Positions 50,299 through 59,829 of a DNA stretch of 64,000 nucleotides are shown piece after piece; the stretch's first letter is position 1; each line of letters starts with the position of its first letter. Under the pieces are notes generated by a model. It was not told the origin of the DNA. It made no database searches and saw nothing but the letters and a program-made list of their open reading frames with translations. Origin of the DNA: Spirochaetaceae bacterium (GTDB lineage: Bacteria; Spirochaetota; Spirochaetia; Treponematales; Treponemataceae); NCBI GenBank assembly GCA_017614995.1, contig JAGAAX010000050.1, positions 1-64,000 on the forward strand, read 5' to 3'. Position numbers and translations under genes: made by a program.

Positions 50299-51603
50299 AT
50301 GAGCCAATGGAAAAAAGTAAAAATAGACTTTAAAACAATAAAACTCGGAGATTATATTGAACCAATAAAGACAACTGTCGCTGAAAAGAATATGAAAGAT
50401 CCAGTTGTATATGGAGTCACAAATAAAGAAGGAATAGTACAAACTGGGAAACCTGTTAGTAAAGATATTTCAAATTATATTGTATTAGAAGAGAATTGTT
50501 TTGCGTTTAATCCATATCGAATAAATGTTGGGTCTATTGGTATTAATGACAACAATTTAACAGGTTGCGTAAGTCCTGCATATGTTGTTTTTAAAACAAA
50601 AAATGGTCTTTTACCTAAATTCCTATTTTTCTATTTGAAAAGTGATTATGGAAATCATCTGATTAATTGGTACGGAAACAGAGGTGGTGTTAGAAATGCC
50701 CTTAGATATTCTGATTTATGTAATATAGATATTCCTGATATAAGAAATATTAATCAAGAATTATTACTTAAGAAATTTTCTTCCGTTTCAGAAACAATTA
50801 ATCAAATTAATCTGGAACTCGAAATACAAAAAACATATATTAAGCAACTCCGCCAGAACATTCTGCAAGATGCTATAGAAGGAAAACTCACCGTCGACTG
50901 GAGAAAATCGCACCCCGTAATCAAAGGCAATCCCGACTACGATGCAAAAGCATTGTTTGAGAAAATACAGAAAGAAAATGGTTATGACATATCGAAAATA
51001 AATAAAACAGGATATGGTTGGTGTTCTTCAATACTAGGAAATTTTGTAAAACTAAAAATAGGTGGAACACCCTCAAGAAATAATCCTGAGTACTGGAAAA
51101 GAGAAATTCCTTGGGTTAGTAGCGGAGAAGTTGCAAATTGTGAAATATTTTCTACTAAGGAACAGATTTCAATAACAGGATCAGAAAATTCCGCTGCTAA
51201 AATTTTGCCAAAAGGAACTGTTTTAATTGCAATGATTGGACAAGGTAAGACTAGAGGACAATCTGCAATATTACGAATTGAAGCTGCCACTAATCAAAAT
51301 GTATGTGCTGTATTATTACCAAACCAGTTAATAAAAAGTGAATACATGTATTTATATTTTTGTTCAAGGTATGAAGAAAGCCGTAAGGTTGCAACAGGTG
51401 GAAATCAGGCAGCATTAAGTGGAACAAAGATTAGTCAATTTGTATTTTCATTACCCCCTCTCGCTGAACAAGAAGAAATTGTTGCTCGTGTAGAAAAACA
51501 ACTACAGAAAATCTCTGAACTTGAAGCACAAATCACCGAACGAGAAACATACATAAAACAATTAATGCAAAGCATATTAAAAGATGCTTTTGAGGAGAGA
51601 TAA
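50299..51603 (+). CDS. hsdS: Type I restriction-modification specificity subunit
   Basis: 434 residues with two target-recognition domains (~10-160 and ~240-385), each followed by a coiled-coil conserved region. The first ends TYIKQLRQNILQDAIEGKL, the second TYIKQLMQSILKDAFEER, an internal repeat typical of HsdS. It binds DNA and joins HsdM and HsdR. It starts 3 bases after the PIN gene, so it is co-transcribed with the embedded module. Confidence 0.95.
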   Translation: MSQWKKVKIDFKTIKLGDYIEPIKTTVAEKNMKDPVVYGVTNKEGIVQTGKPVSKDISNYIVLEENCFAFNPYRINVGSIGINDNNLTGCVSPAYVVFKTKNGLLPKFLFFYLKSDYGNHLINWYGNRGGVRNALRYSDLCNIDIPDIRNINQELLLKKFSSVSETINQINLELEIQKTYIKQLRQNILQDAIEGKLTVDWRKSHPVIKGNPDYDAKALFEKIQKENGYDISKINKTGYGWCSSILGNFVKLKIGGTPSRNNPEYWKREIPWVSSGEVANCEIFSTKEQISITGSENSAAKILPKGTVLIAMIGQGKTRGQSAILRIEAATNQNVCAVLLPNQLIKSEYMYLYFCSRYEESRKVATGGNQAALSGTKISQFVFSLPPLAEQEEIVARVEKQLQKISELEAQITERETYIKQLMQSILKDAFEER

Positions 51604-51605
51604 TC

Positions 51606-51840
51606 GAACTATTTCCATTTTGGAAATAGTTCACAAGATACCAACTACCGAGAAATCCTCGGTAGTTCAAATCAGTTACCGAGAAAAACTCGGAAACTGA
51701 ACTTAAAATGAGTTATTCGAAATTTTCGAATAACTGAACTATTAAAAAAATTTTATTAGTTCAAAACGCCAAATTGACGTTTTAGATGACGTTTTGGGGT
51801 GTTGCGGGGTGTCCCCGCTAGAAGGGGAAGGCTTTCCCCT
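51606..51840. repeat. Array of about eight consecutive different hairpins
   Basis: Perfect or near-perfect stems follow one another: 51606-51632 (GAACTATTTCC), 51643-51667 (AACTACCGAG), 51672-51700 (TCAGTTACCGAG, one mismatch), 51711-51735 (AGTTATTCGAA), 51736-51762 (GAACTATTAAAA, one mismatch), 51763-51783 (AAAACG, weak), 51804-51818 (GCGGGG), 51823-51840 (AGGGGAA). The first five share GAACTA/AGTTA-like ends. It fills the hsdS-hsdM gap. No spacer regularity as in CRISPR and no attC core sites. Confidence 0.85.
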
Positions 51841-51872
51841 CCCAAATGAAAGGAAAATAGGAGACAACAAAA

Positions 51873-53360
51873 ATGTCAAACATATCAGGAATCATAAAAA
51901 CACTACAGAACATCATGCGAAAAGATCAGGGCGTTTCCGGTGATGCACAGTGCATTGAGCAGCTTGGCTGGATGATTTCTCTCAAAATTCTGGATGACAA
52001 AGATGCCGAGATGGAGCTTTTGAACGATGATTATGTTTCTGTGATTCCTGAAAAGTTGCGCTGGAGGTCTTGGGCTGGTGACAGTGAGGGCATTCGCGAG
52101 TTTGCATAGCAAACTCGTAACGAGAAAATGCAAAGCATTTTCTCGCGTGATGCTATGAAGGAGTTTGTGGACGGGGAGCTTCTTCCTGGTTTGCAAAATC
52201 TTGATGTTTCTGATGGTAACGATGGCGTAAACAGGCGTGCGGTTCTTGTTCGTGATATTTTTGCGGGCACTAACAACTACATGAAGAATGGTACGATTAT
52301 CCGCCAGGTTGTGAACAAGCTGAATGAGATTGATTTTAATGCCAGCGAAGACCGTCATACATTCGGCGATATTTACGAGAGCCTTTTGCGTGATTTGCAG
52401 AGTGCGGGTAACTACGGTGAGTTTTACACTCCGCGCGCTGTTACGGAAATAATGACTGAGATTATTAATCCTCGTCTTGGAGAAAAGGTGCTTGACCCTG
52501 CCTGTGGTACGGGTGGATTTTTGACGAGTGCGATTGAAAATATCAGAAAGCAGGATGTTCATTCGGTTGAAGATTTAAAGACTCTTGAAAGTACAATCCG
52601 CGGACAGGAGCTTAAGCCGCTTCCTTTTATGCTTTGCGTAACGAATCTGATTCTGCATGATATTGAAGTTCCGAATGTAATAAACGCCGACAGCCTGAAC
52701 CGCGAGTATACAAGCATTGGCGCTAAAGACAGAGTTGATGTAATCCTTGCGAATCCGCCTTTTGGTGCGAGTGTAAGCGATGGTGTTGAAACTAATTATC
52801 CAGCTCAGTTCCGTACTACAGAAAGTGCTGATTTGTTCCTGCTTTTGATGATTCGTTATCTTCGTGATGGTGGTCGCGCCGCAATTGTTTTGCCTGACGG
52901 TTCTTTGACTGGCGACGGCGTAAAGCAGAGAATCCGCGAGGAGTTTTTGAAGCAGTGCAATGTTCATACTATTGTGCGTTTGCCGAACTCGGTTTTCCAG
53001 CCATATGCTAGTGTTGCGACAAATCTTTTGTTCTTTACAAAAGGCGAACCGACCCGCGAAATCTGGTATTGGGAACACAAACTGCCAGAAGACCAGAAAT
53101 CATATTCTAAGACAAAGCCGATTCAAAAGAACGAGTTTGCTTCACTTAAGGAATGGTGGGGCAAGCGGGCCGAAAACGAACAGGCTTGGCGAGTTCCAGT
53201 TGAACGTATTGCAGAAAGCGGCTGGAATCTTGATATAAAAAATCCATTTGTAAAAGAAGAGGAAGTTACTCATACTACTGCGGAACTGCTTGATATGCTG
53301 AGTGCGTCGTTTAAGAAAAGTGATGAGTTAATTGAAGAGTTGCGGGATGGTTTGAAGTAA
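51873..53360 (+). pseudogene. hsdM: Type I restriction-modification M subunit, interrupted by TAG in a hairpin insertion
   Basis: The frame runs from the ATG at 51873 (AGGAG site) to TAA at 53360, 495 codons, with one TAG at 52107-52109. The first 78 codons are the HsdM N-terminal helices (MSNISGIIKTLQNIMRK). After the stop come the methyltransferase motifs DPACGTGG and ILANPPFGAS. Removing 48 bases (52095-52142) restores EGISRDAMKEFVDGEL, which matches the family's EGITGDELLDFVNN spacing exactly. An ATG at 52128 could restart the C-terminal 410 residues. Confidence 0.85.
52095..52145. repeat. Two-hairpin insertion inside hsdM
   Basis: CGAGTTTGC-ATA-GCAAACTCG (52097-52117) and CGAGAAAATGC-AAA-GCATTTTCTCG (52121-52145) are perfect stems. 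CGCGAG and CTCGCG outside can also pair, giving a cloverleaf like that at 7919. The TAG lies in the loop and stem top of the first hairpin. Confidence 0.85.
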
Positions 53361-53493
53361 CATATCCAGAGTGCAATTACAGAAATTGTTTTGCAAAACT
53401 AAAGCTGCTTTTTAATTAAGCCACTGTTTGCAACCGCAGAGGCTTGCCCCTACGATGCAGAAAATGCGTATTCTTGACGATAATTAAAAGAAT

Positions 53494-54693
53494 ATGCAAA
53501 AATTTATCAGGCTTTTTTTATGCCTTTATATATGCCTAATTTTAATTTCATGTGTTTCAGACAAAGATTCTCAGGCTGATCCGTTCCCGGAAACAGAAAA
53601 TTCGGAAGAGAAGCAGCTTAGCAGAAAAGAGATAATTCAATTAATTGAAAGAACTATAACAGATACAGAAGCCGAGGCTGCCGAAAAAGGCGTTATTCAG
53701 CCTGAACCAAAAGACACAAAGCAGACCGAAAAAGAAAAACTCGAGAATGTGCTGAATTTTCCTCTGCCGGAAGTGAAAAACACACGTGAAATTGCTGACT
53801 TTATAGAAAAAAACAGCAAAGAAAAGCTTGAAATTCCGTTTGAGGCTTATTCTGGCAGTATAGAAATTCCAGACAGAGATTTGCTACCGTTTGGCGCGCT
53901 TGTTCTTGAGTCTTACCGGCTTGCTTACCCCGACAAAAAGATGAAAGTCTACGAAAAAGAGGGCGACTGGTGCATTGAGCTTGACGGCATGGTTTTCGCA
54001 TGGGCAGACGGCAGACTTCTTCCGTTCAGCAGGCGTGTTGAAGCTGAAAACTACGGCAAGCAGATTATTTATCCCAACACAGGCAAGCCGCGGAATCCAA
54101 AGACTTACACACAGGAAGACATCGCAGAACTGATGAAAAAAGGCACAAAAGCCGCACTTGCCGCCGAAAAGCCTGTGGACAACACTTTTTCGCAGTTTCT
54201 TTTTCAGACTAACGACCGCATTGTAACGGAGCGCAACATAAGATCAATGTCGTTTTTGGGGCACAGGCTTAATGTGCACAAGATGGTTATTCCTTTTTTT
54301 GAAAAAATTGACCGCGAGATAAAAGCCGCCGCAAAAACTGATAAAGAGACAGCCAAATTTGTCGCTGATATTTCTGAGATTGGCGGCTATAACTGGCGCA
54401 CAATCGACGGCACAGCAGGCAGAAGAAGCTACCACAGTTATGGGCTTGCAATTGACATTGCGGTTAAAGGCAACAAAAAGCCAACCTATTGGGAATGGGT
54501 TAGAACTTGGAACAGCAAGTGGATGCTCGTTCCGCAGTCAAGCTTATGGCTGCCGCCGGAAACTGTTATCAAAATCTTTGAAAAATACGGTTTTGTCTGG
54601 GGCGGCACTTGGGACGAATATGACACCATGCACTTTGAATACAGACCTGAACTTGCTGTTCTGGCGTATTTGTACATGGCTGACGAAGAATAA
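53494..54693 (+). CDS. Lipoprotein M15-family peptidase (VanY-like)
   Basis: 399 residues with lipobox LILISCVS, a charged linker, and a C-terminal M15 (D-alanyl-D-alanine carboxypeptidase-like) domain. Zinc ligands are in SYHSYGLAIDIAV (His and Asp) and TMHFEYRPE (His), with Glu as catalyst. Probably trims cell-wall peptides in the periplasm. The ribosome site is weak. Confidence 0.85.
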   Translation: MQKFIRLFLCLYICLILISCVSDKDSQADPFPETENSEEKQLSRKEIIQLIERTITDTEAEAAEKGVIQPEPKDTKQTEKEKLENVLNFPLPEVKNTREIADFIEKNSKEKLEIPFEAYSGSIEIPDRDLLPFGALVLESYRLAYPDKKMKVYEKEGDWCIELDGMVFAWADGRLLPFSRRVEAENYGKQIIYPNTGKPRNPKTYTQEDIAELMKKGTKAALAAEKPVDNTFSQFLFQTNDRIVTERNIRSMSFLGHRLNVHKMVIPFFEKIDREIKAAAKTDKETAKFVADISEIGGYNWRTIDGTAGRRSYHSYGLAIDIAVKGNKKPTYWEWVRTWNSKWMLVPQSSLWLPPETVIKIFEKYGFVWGGTWDEYDTMHFEYRPELAVLAYLYMADEE

Positions 54694-54769
54694 CGCAAAA
54701 AAACAAAGAATTTACAAAATTTTCCTCTGAAACACACAAAAAAAATAACTTTTTTCTGATATTAAAGGC

Positions 54770-56320
54770 ATGAACATTTTTAGTTTTTCACCCTTTGGCT
54801 ACGAAGGGGCTATGGTTAATGTCGAAGTTGATTTACGCCGGGGCATTCCGTCTGTTGATGTCGTAGGGCTTGCAGACGGTGCTGTCAAAGAGTCGCGCGA
54901 ACGAATGCGTGCCGCTATCCGCAACTGCGGGTTTGAGTTTCCTCAGGACAGGGTGCTTATAAGTCTTTCTCCTGCTGACGTAAAAAAAGAGGGTGCAGGC
55001 TTTGATCTTGCAATTGCTCTTGCTGTACTTGCTGCTAAAAACAGCTTTGACGGCGGCGAAGATTGTCTTGTGATGGGCGAGCTTGACCTTTCCGGAAACA
55101 TACGTCCTGTCAGGGGAATAAATGCCGCCGTTTCTACGGCAAAAGAGCAGGGCATAAAATGGTGCATCATTCCATCAGAGAACGAAAGGGAAGCTTTGAA
55201 TTGCGGACTTGGAGTTTGTGCTGTTGAAAATTTGTCAAAAGCCTTTGAATGTCTTGCTTCTGCGGTTAAAGGTGAAAAGCCGTATTCTGAAGCCGGTGCT
55301 TCTGATGCTTTTGCGCATGAAACAGAAGAAGTGTGCTTTGCGCCTTTAGACCCAAGTATGGATTTTTCTTCGGTTAAGAATCAGGGAAAGCTTGTGCGTG
55401 CCTTGCAGATTGCCGCCGCCGGCGGACACAATCTTATAGCTTATGGCCCGCCCGGCTGTGGGAAAACTTTATCTATTCAGCGCATACCGTCAATTCTGCC
55501 CTGTCTTTCTTTAGAAGAATCGCGCACCGTAACTAGAATTTACAGCCTTGCAGGTTTAATTCCGCCGGGCGGTGAGCCGATAAAAGCGCGTCCGTTTAGG
55601 GCGCCGCATCAAAGTGCAACCCTCGAAGGCATGGCTGGCGGCGGCAACCAATGCCGGCCGGGCGAAGTTTCGCTTGCGCATAACGGTGTGCTCTTTCTCG
55701 ATGAGGCGGCAGAATTCCGCACAAATGTACTTCAAAGCCTGCGTATACCGCTTGAATTGGGCAGCATCACTTTGAGCAGGGCAGGGCGGCACACCGTTTT
55801 TCCTGCAAGATTTCAGCTTTTTATGGCGGCTAACCCATGCCCATGCGGCAATTACGGCTCTGAAAACAGAATCTGCGTTTGCAGTCCGCACGCCGTCGAA
55901 ACTTATTGGAAGAAGCTGTCCGGGCCTTTGCTTGACAGAATTGACATAAGAGTACCGCTGCTCGATTCATATTCTGAAAATTCTCAAGACAAATATGAAT
56001 ATTACAATAATGTTTCGTCTGCAAAATTAAGACCTTCCATAGCCCTTGCGGTTCACATGCAGCGTCGCCGGCAGGGAAAAAATAATGCCTCACTGACTCC
56101 CGAGGAGATAAGCACAAAAATTGTTCTTGAAGAAGATGCAGAAAGCACGTTTGAAGAATTGATAGTCAGCTCCAATTTTTCAGGACGCGCAGAGCACAGC
56201 ATTTTAAAGCTTTCAAGAACAATTGCGGATTTAGAGGGCTGTGAGAAGGTTAGCTCTAATCATATTGCTGAAGCCTATGAATTCAGAAAAAATGAGGGCG
56301 GACTTGAAATCTGCTTCTAA
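54770..56320 (+). CDS. comM: ComM/YifB-family Mg-chelatase-like AAA ATPase
   Basis: 516 residues. The N-terminal Lon-type ChlI domain has VDVVGLADGAVKESRERMRAA. The Mg_chelatase AAA core has GPPGCGKT (Walker A), GVLFLDEAAEF, and ANPCPCGNYG; the C-terminal lid is present. ComM is a helicase that aids branch migration of incoming DNA in transformation. No ribosome site is obvious at the ATG, so a short leader is possible. Confidence 0.93.
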   Translation: MNIFSFSPFGYEGAMVNVEVDLRRGIPSVDVVGLADGAVKESRERMRAAIRNCGFEFPQDRVLISLSPADVKKEGAGFDLAIALAVLAAKNSFDGGEDCLVMGELDLSGNIRPVRGINAAVSTAKEQGIKWCIIPSENEREALNCGLGVCAVENLSKAFECLASAVKGEKPYSEAGASDAFAHETEEVCFAPLDPSMDFSSVKNQGKLVRALQIAAAGGHNLIAYGPPGCGKTLSIQRIPSILPCLSLEESRTVTRIYSLAGLIPPGGEPIKARPFRAPHQSATLEGMAGGGNQCRPGEVSLAHNGVLFLDEAAEFRTNVLQSLRIPLELGSITLSRAGRHTVFPARFQLFMAANPCPCGNYGSENRICVCSPHAVETYWKKLSGPLLDRIDIRVPLLDSYSENSQDKYEYYNNVSSAKLRPSIALAVHMQRRRQGKNNASLTPEEISTKIVLEEDAESTFEELIVSSNFSGRAEHSILKLSRTIADLEGCEKVSSNHIAEAYEFRKNEGGLEICF

Positions 56321-56477
56321 TTTTTGTGTTAAGTACCTCATAAACGCGATATTAGGTTCCTCACATTTATATTGCGGAATCTGCTGCAATGGTTTATTAG
56401 TTTTTGTGTACGGCAGGCTTTTGTTCCAGTTTCAATTTGAATGAATGAAAGCAAAAAAGCCGTTACGAGAGGTTCTT

Positions 56478-57878
56478 ATGAAGAAATATCTTTTAATGAT
56501 TTTGTTTGCTTTGAGCACAATATGTTTTGCAGAAGCACCGGCGGCAAAGAAGCTGCCGGCTGAAAATCTCCAGCAGTTTGACGCTTATCTTAGCGAAATA
56601 AAAGAAGCTTATCATATTCCGGGAATGGCGTTTTTTATTACTACACCTGAAGAGACGGTTTTTGAAAGAACTTACGGTCAGTGCACAAGCTTAGACCAGC
56701 AGTTTTTCATCGGCTCAATGAGCAAGTCTTATACGGCGCTCTGCGTTATGCAGCTTGTAGAAAAAGGGCTGATTAATCTTGATGAAGATATTTCCACTTA
56801 TTTGCCGGATTATAAATTCCCCAAAAAAGTTAGTGTCCTTTCGCTTTTGAATCATACAAGCGGTTTTGACACACATGCCAAGCTGTTCAATGCAAAGATT
56901 ACTGATTCTTATGGAAAGTATGAGTATGCCAATGTCAATTATGACCTGCTTGGAAAAATTATTGAGACTGTGAGCGGCAAATCTTATGAAGACTATATTC
57001 AGCAGAATGTTTTTGCTCCGCTTGGAATGACTGATTCAAGAGCAAATGCACAGGCGCTGGATGAAAGCCCGAAATTGTTAAACGGCAACCGGAATTATTT
57101 CGGCTTTTTTAAGCAGGGCAGGGCTTCTTATCCGACAGCAAAATCTTGGTTCCATGAGCCGGCAGGTTATATTGCAACTACACCGCACGACCACGCAAAG
57201 TATCTGCGCATGTATTTGAACGGCGGGCTTTCAGAGCAGGGTGAAAGAATCATCAAAAAAGAAACAATTGATTCCATGTGGTACACGAATGTTCCATATA
57301 ATGAAGATAATGAAGTGTTTTATGGCAAGGGCTGGAACTATACAAAGATGAGCGGGCTTAAGCTTATTTTCCATGGCGGACAGGTTGAAACTGGAATTAC
57401 TTACATGTTTATTCTGCCTGAAGAACAGCTTGCAGTCTGCTTTATGCTGAATGGAAATGACGAATTTGTAACGAACTCGCTTATGGATAATGCAATTTGG
57501 GACAGCCTTGCAATTATAAAAGGCGAGCGTACAAAAAAGATAAGCCATTCCGCTTATATTGTCCGTCATACTGTTTATGACGCATTGTATTTGCTTGTGT
57601 TTGCCCTTTCACTTTTTATTTTGATTAAGGCTATAAAAACGAAAAACGGAATTAAACCGGCTGGCGCTGCAAAACTAAAAGCTGTTATATTCAATGCTGC
57701 TGCATATATTTTGTGGCCGCTGTTCCTTTTGACGGCTATAAAAATCTTTTTTGATACGCCTCTTTGGGTTGTGCGTCAGTTTGTTCCAGATTTGTATTTT
57801 GTGATTCTGATAAGTGCAGCTTTTGCTTTCACCGGCGGAATTTTCAGAATAATCAACGCGGCATGTCATACAAATTGA
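56478..57878 (+). CDS. Serine hydrolase, class C beta-lactamase/PBP fold, membrane-attached
   Basis: 466 residues from the ATG at 56478 after GAGAGG. A signal peptide is followed by the beta-lactamase fold with S80-M-S-K83, YAN in the YANVNYDLLG segment and HGG near residue 300 (HGGQVETG). Three C-terminal membrane helices from ~375 carry the rest. Such proteins are usually esterases or D-Ala peptidases rather than true resistance enzymes. A hairpin array follows its stop. Confidence 0.88.
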   Translation: MKKYLLMILFALSTICFAEAPAAKKLPAENLQQFDAYLSEIKEAYHIPGMAFFITTPEETVFERTYGQCTSLDQQFFIGSMSKSYTALCVMQLVEKGLINLDEDISTYLPDYKFPKKVSVLSLLNHTSGFDTHAKLFNAKITDSYGKYEYANVNYDLLGKIIETVSGKSYEDYIQQNVFAPLGMTDSRANAQALDESPKLLNGNRNYFGFFKQGRASYPTAKSWFHEPAGYIATTPHDHAKYLRMYLNGGLSEQGERIIKKETIDSMWYTNVPYNEDNEVFYGKGWNYTKMSGLKLIFHGGQVETGITYMFILPEEQLAVCFMLNGNDEFVTNSLMDNAIWDSLAIIKGERTKKISHSAYIVRHTVYDALYLLVFALSLFILIKAIKTKNGIKPAGAAKLKAVIFNAAAYILWPLFLLTAIKIFFDTPLWVVRQFVPDLYFVILISAAFAFTGGIFRIINAACHTN

Positions 57879-57886
57879 ATTATCTT

Positions 57887-58012
57887 GGCATCTCTAAAAA
57901 CTCACTATCGTGACTTTTTAGAGATTGCCGCCGAGTTGTAAATCGCTAAAATGGCGCGATTTACAACATCGCATTTTCAAAGTTACCTCTAAAAACTGAA
58001 GTTTTTAGAGGT
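57887..58012. repeat. Array of three hairpins between convergent genes
   Basis: Stems are GGCA-TCTCTAAAAA-C-TCAC pairing with GTGACTTTTTAGAGATTGCC (57887-57929, one mismatch and a bulge), GTTGTAAATCGC/GCGATTTACAAC (57935-57967) and ACCTCTAAAAAC/GTTTTTAGAGGT around TGAA (57985-58012). The first and third share CTCTAAAAA, so they look like copies. No long T run, so not ordinary terminators alone. Confidence 0.8.
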
Positions 58013-58021
58013 TCCCATCTG

Positions 58022-58762
58022 CTATTTTTGAAAAACAATTTTTGCGTTTGAATAAATTGAAAGAAAACCGATGCGGTCGCCGGTTTCAAGAATATGATAG
58101 ATTTTGTTGAGCCTGTTCTGAACAGTGCCAAGAGTCAGTTCATAGTCTATGGCGATTGCTTCGTATTTTGTGCCCTGCTGTACAAGCTCAAGCCACTTTG
58201 CGTCCCGCTCTGTGGTTTCGGGATAATCGGCAATATTCAAAACCTTGTCTTTCGGGCTTTGCGTTTTCAGATATTCATAAAGTATGAAAATGATTGAAAA
58301 AGTGATGAGAATAATCTGAATAATGTCAAAAAGCTGTGCTGCAAAAATGTTCCAGCCGAGACGCAGACTGAAAAGCAGCGGAATTATGTAGACAAGAACA
58401 AGCGCGCTGATTTTTAGTGCTTTGTGATTTTTGAAAAAGCCCCGGATCCAAAGCAGCAGGGCTGCAAGCTCCATAAAAATAACCGGAAAAGCCGGATTAG
58501 AATTTCCTATAGAATTTGAAATTGAAAAAAACAAAAGCGACGGAACAAACAAAGCAAGTTTTTCCGGCTTAAAGAACACGAAGCCCAGAATAACAAGACT
58601 TAAAGGCCCAAAAACAAGCCCTATAAGGCAGGGGTAATCATGCTGTATAAAGACGCTGTAAACAGCGCGGGCGGTCAAGTAAAGCAGAATCATAACAAAA
58701 AAAACTGAAACAATTCTGATAAAAAGCAGAAATGATTTTGAATAAAAGGCTTTTGTTTTCAT
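58022..58762 (-). CDS. Membrane protein with C-terminal LuxR-like HTH
   Basis: 246 residues from the ATG at 58762 (58825 is the longer alternative). Six or so membrane helices fill the first ~175 residues; the rest has an HTH-like KYEAIAIDYELTLGTVQNRLNKIYHILE. It may be a membrane-bound transcription regulator. A TATAAT lies about 8 bases before the ATG, so transcripts may be leaderless. It is convergent with the hydrolase. Confidence 0.7.
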   Translation of the reverse strand: MKTKAFYSKSFLLFIRIVSVFFVMILLYLTARAVYSVFIQHDYPCLIGLVFGPLSLVILGFVFFKPEKLALFVPSLLFFSISNSIGNSNPAFPVIFMELAALLLWIRGFFKNHKALKISALVLVYIIPLLFSLRLGWNIFAAQLFDIIQIILITFSIIFILYEYLKTQSPKDKVLNIADYPETTERDAKWLELVQQGTKYEAIAIDYELTLGTVQNRLNKIYHILETGDRIGFLSIYSNAKIVFQK

Positions 58763-58929
58763 AATTCGATTATATAATAAAATTGAGTTTTCGCCTATTT
58801 TGGTAAATGCTACGATAAGTAGCATGAATTTTTGCTTTTGTAATGCAAAGTTTCTGTTATAATTGAAAGCGCGGCTTTATGATTCGGGTACAAACCTGCG
58901 GAAAACTGCGGGTTGTACAAGGAGATAAT

Positions 58930-59820
58930 ATGAACTTTGCAGACAAACTTAAGGAACTTAGAAAACAGAAAGGCATTTCACAGGAACAGCTTGCTGAAAA
59001 AATACATGTAAGCCGTCAGGCAATCACTAAATGGGAAACTGGCATCGGAATTCCGGATATCGAAAATCTGCTTGCCATTTCTTCATTATTCAATGAATCG
59101 CTTGATTCTCTTTTAAGCGAAGAAAAAAGCCTCATCTCAAAGCACGAATTTTTCTATGAAAGCCGTACCGAATATGATTTGGACTGTCAGAAAAAGATTG
59201 ATTTGCACATCGGCGCAGCCCACGAAGTAATCATTGAAAAAACCAGGGACGAAAAGATTCAGGTAATTGCCGCTTCTAATAGACTCAATTATCTTGCCCA
59301 GCAGGTTAAGGTGAAAATCACAGAAAACGAAAAGCGCATGGATGTTATTGTAAAGCATTCGTCTGATTTGTCTGATATTGCGGCAATTGAAAATCTTTTT
59401 ATACTTGTGCGCATTCCGGAAAAATTTGTAGCTGACGCTGAACTTTCTTCTGAGCTTGAAAATCTTAAAGTCAGAGACCTTACTTTTGACGCAATTGAAT
59501 TTTCCGGCAAGGCAAAGAATGTGAGCTTTGTAAACGCAAAGGGAAATCTTGAGCTGGACACAAATTCTAATCTTTTTGTAAAAGTAAACGGCGCAAAAGG
59601 AAGAATTGACTTTAATCAGATTCACGCGGTTTCAAAAATCACTTTTGTTGAAAGCACGAATTATTATCTTAAGAATGCAGGGCGTTTCACCCGCTTTGTT
59701 GATGCAGATGCAAAAATCATCAGCGGCAGAAACAAAAAAGAAGAGCCGGAAGCTGACACAGACCTGATTGTAGAAATAAACGGTTGGAAATCTGAAGTTC
59801 AGATTGTAAAGGCAGAGTAG
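58930..59820 (+). CDS. XRE-type regulator with beta-helical DUF4097-like domain
   Basis: 296 residues from the ATG at 58930 after AAGGAG. HTH_XRE is at ~4-60 (LKELRKQKGISQEQLAEKIHVSRQAITKWETG). The rest, ~85-296, is beta-rich with repeating short strands (IEFSGKAKNVSFVNAKGNLELDTN), like the DUF4097/adhesin-type helix linked to envelope stress proteins. A CPBP protease gene follows at once. Confidence 0.8.
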   Translation: MNFADKLKELRKQKGISQEQLAEKIHVSRQAITKWETGIGIPDIENLLAISSLFNESLDSLLSEEKSLISKHEFFYESRTEYDLDCQKKIDLHIGAAHEVIIEKTRDEKIQVIAASNRLNYLAQQVKVKITENEKRMDVIVKHSSDLSDIAAIENLFILVRIPEKFVADAELSSELENLKVRDLTFDAIEFSGKAKNVSFVNAKGNLELDTNSNLFVKVNGAKGRIDFNQIHAVSKITFVESTNYYLKNAGRFTRFVDADAKIISGRNKKEEPEADTDLIVEINGWKSEVQIVKAE

Positions 59821-59829
59821 GGGGCGGAT

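Noticed and set aside
51606-51840. CRISPR array
   Set aside because: Units differ in sequence and length, there are no constant repeats with spacers and no cas genes nearby.
51606-51840. Integron attC sites
   Set aside because: No RYYYAAC/GTTRRRY core pairs and no integrase gene in the window.
45964-53360. TAG recoded as a sense codon in this organism
   Set aside because: ppk1, rpoC, rplB, rpsS, rpmC, secY, rpsG and others end in TAG at the expected protein ends.
56478-57878. Antibiotic-resistance beta-lactamase
   Set aside because: It has the class C fold, but its C-terminal membrane helices and divergent sequence fit the broad esterase/peptidase group; resistance cannot be claimed.
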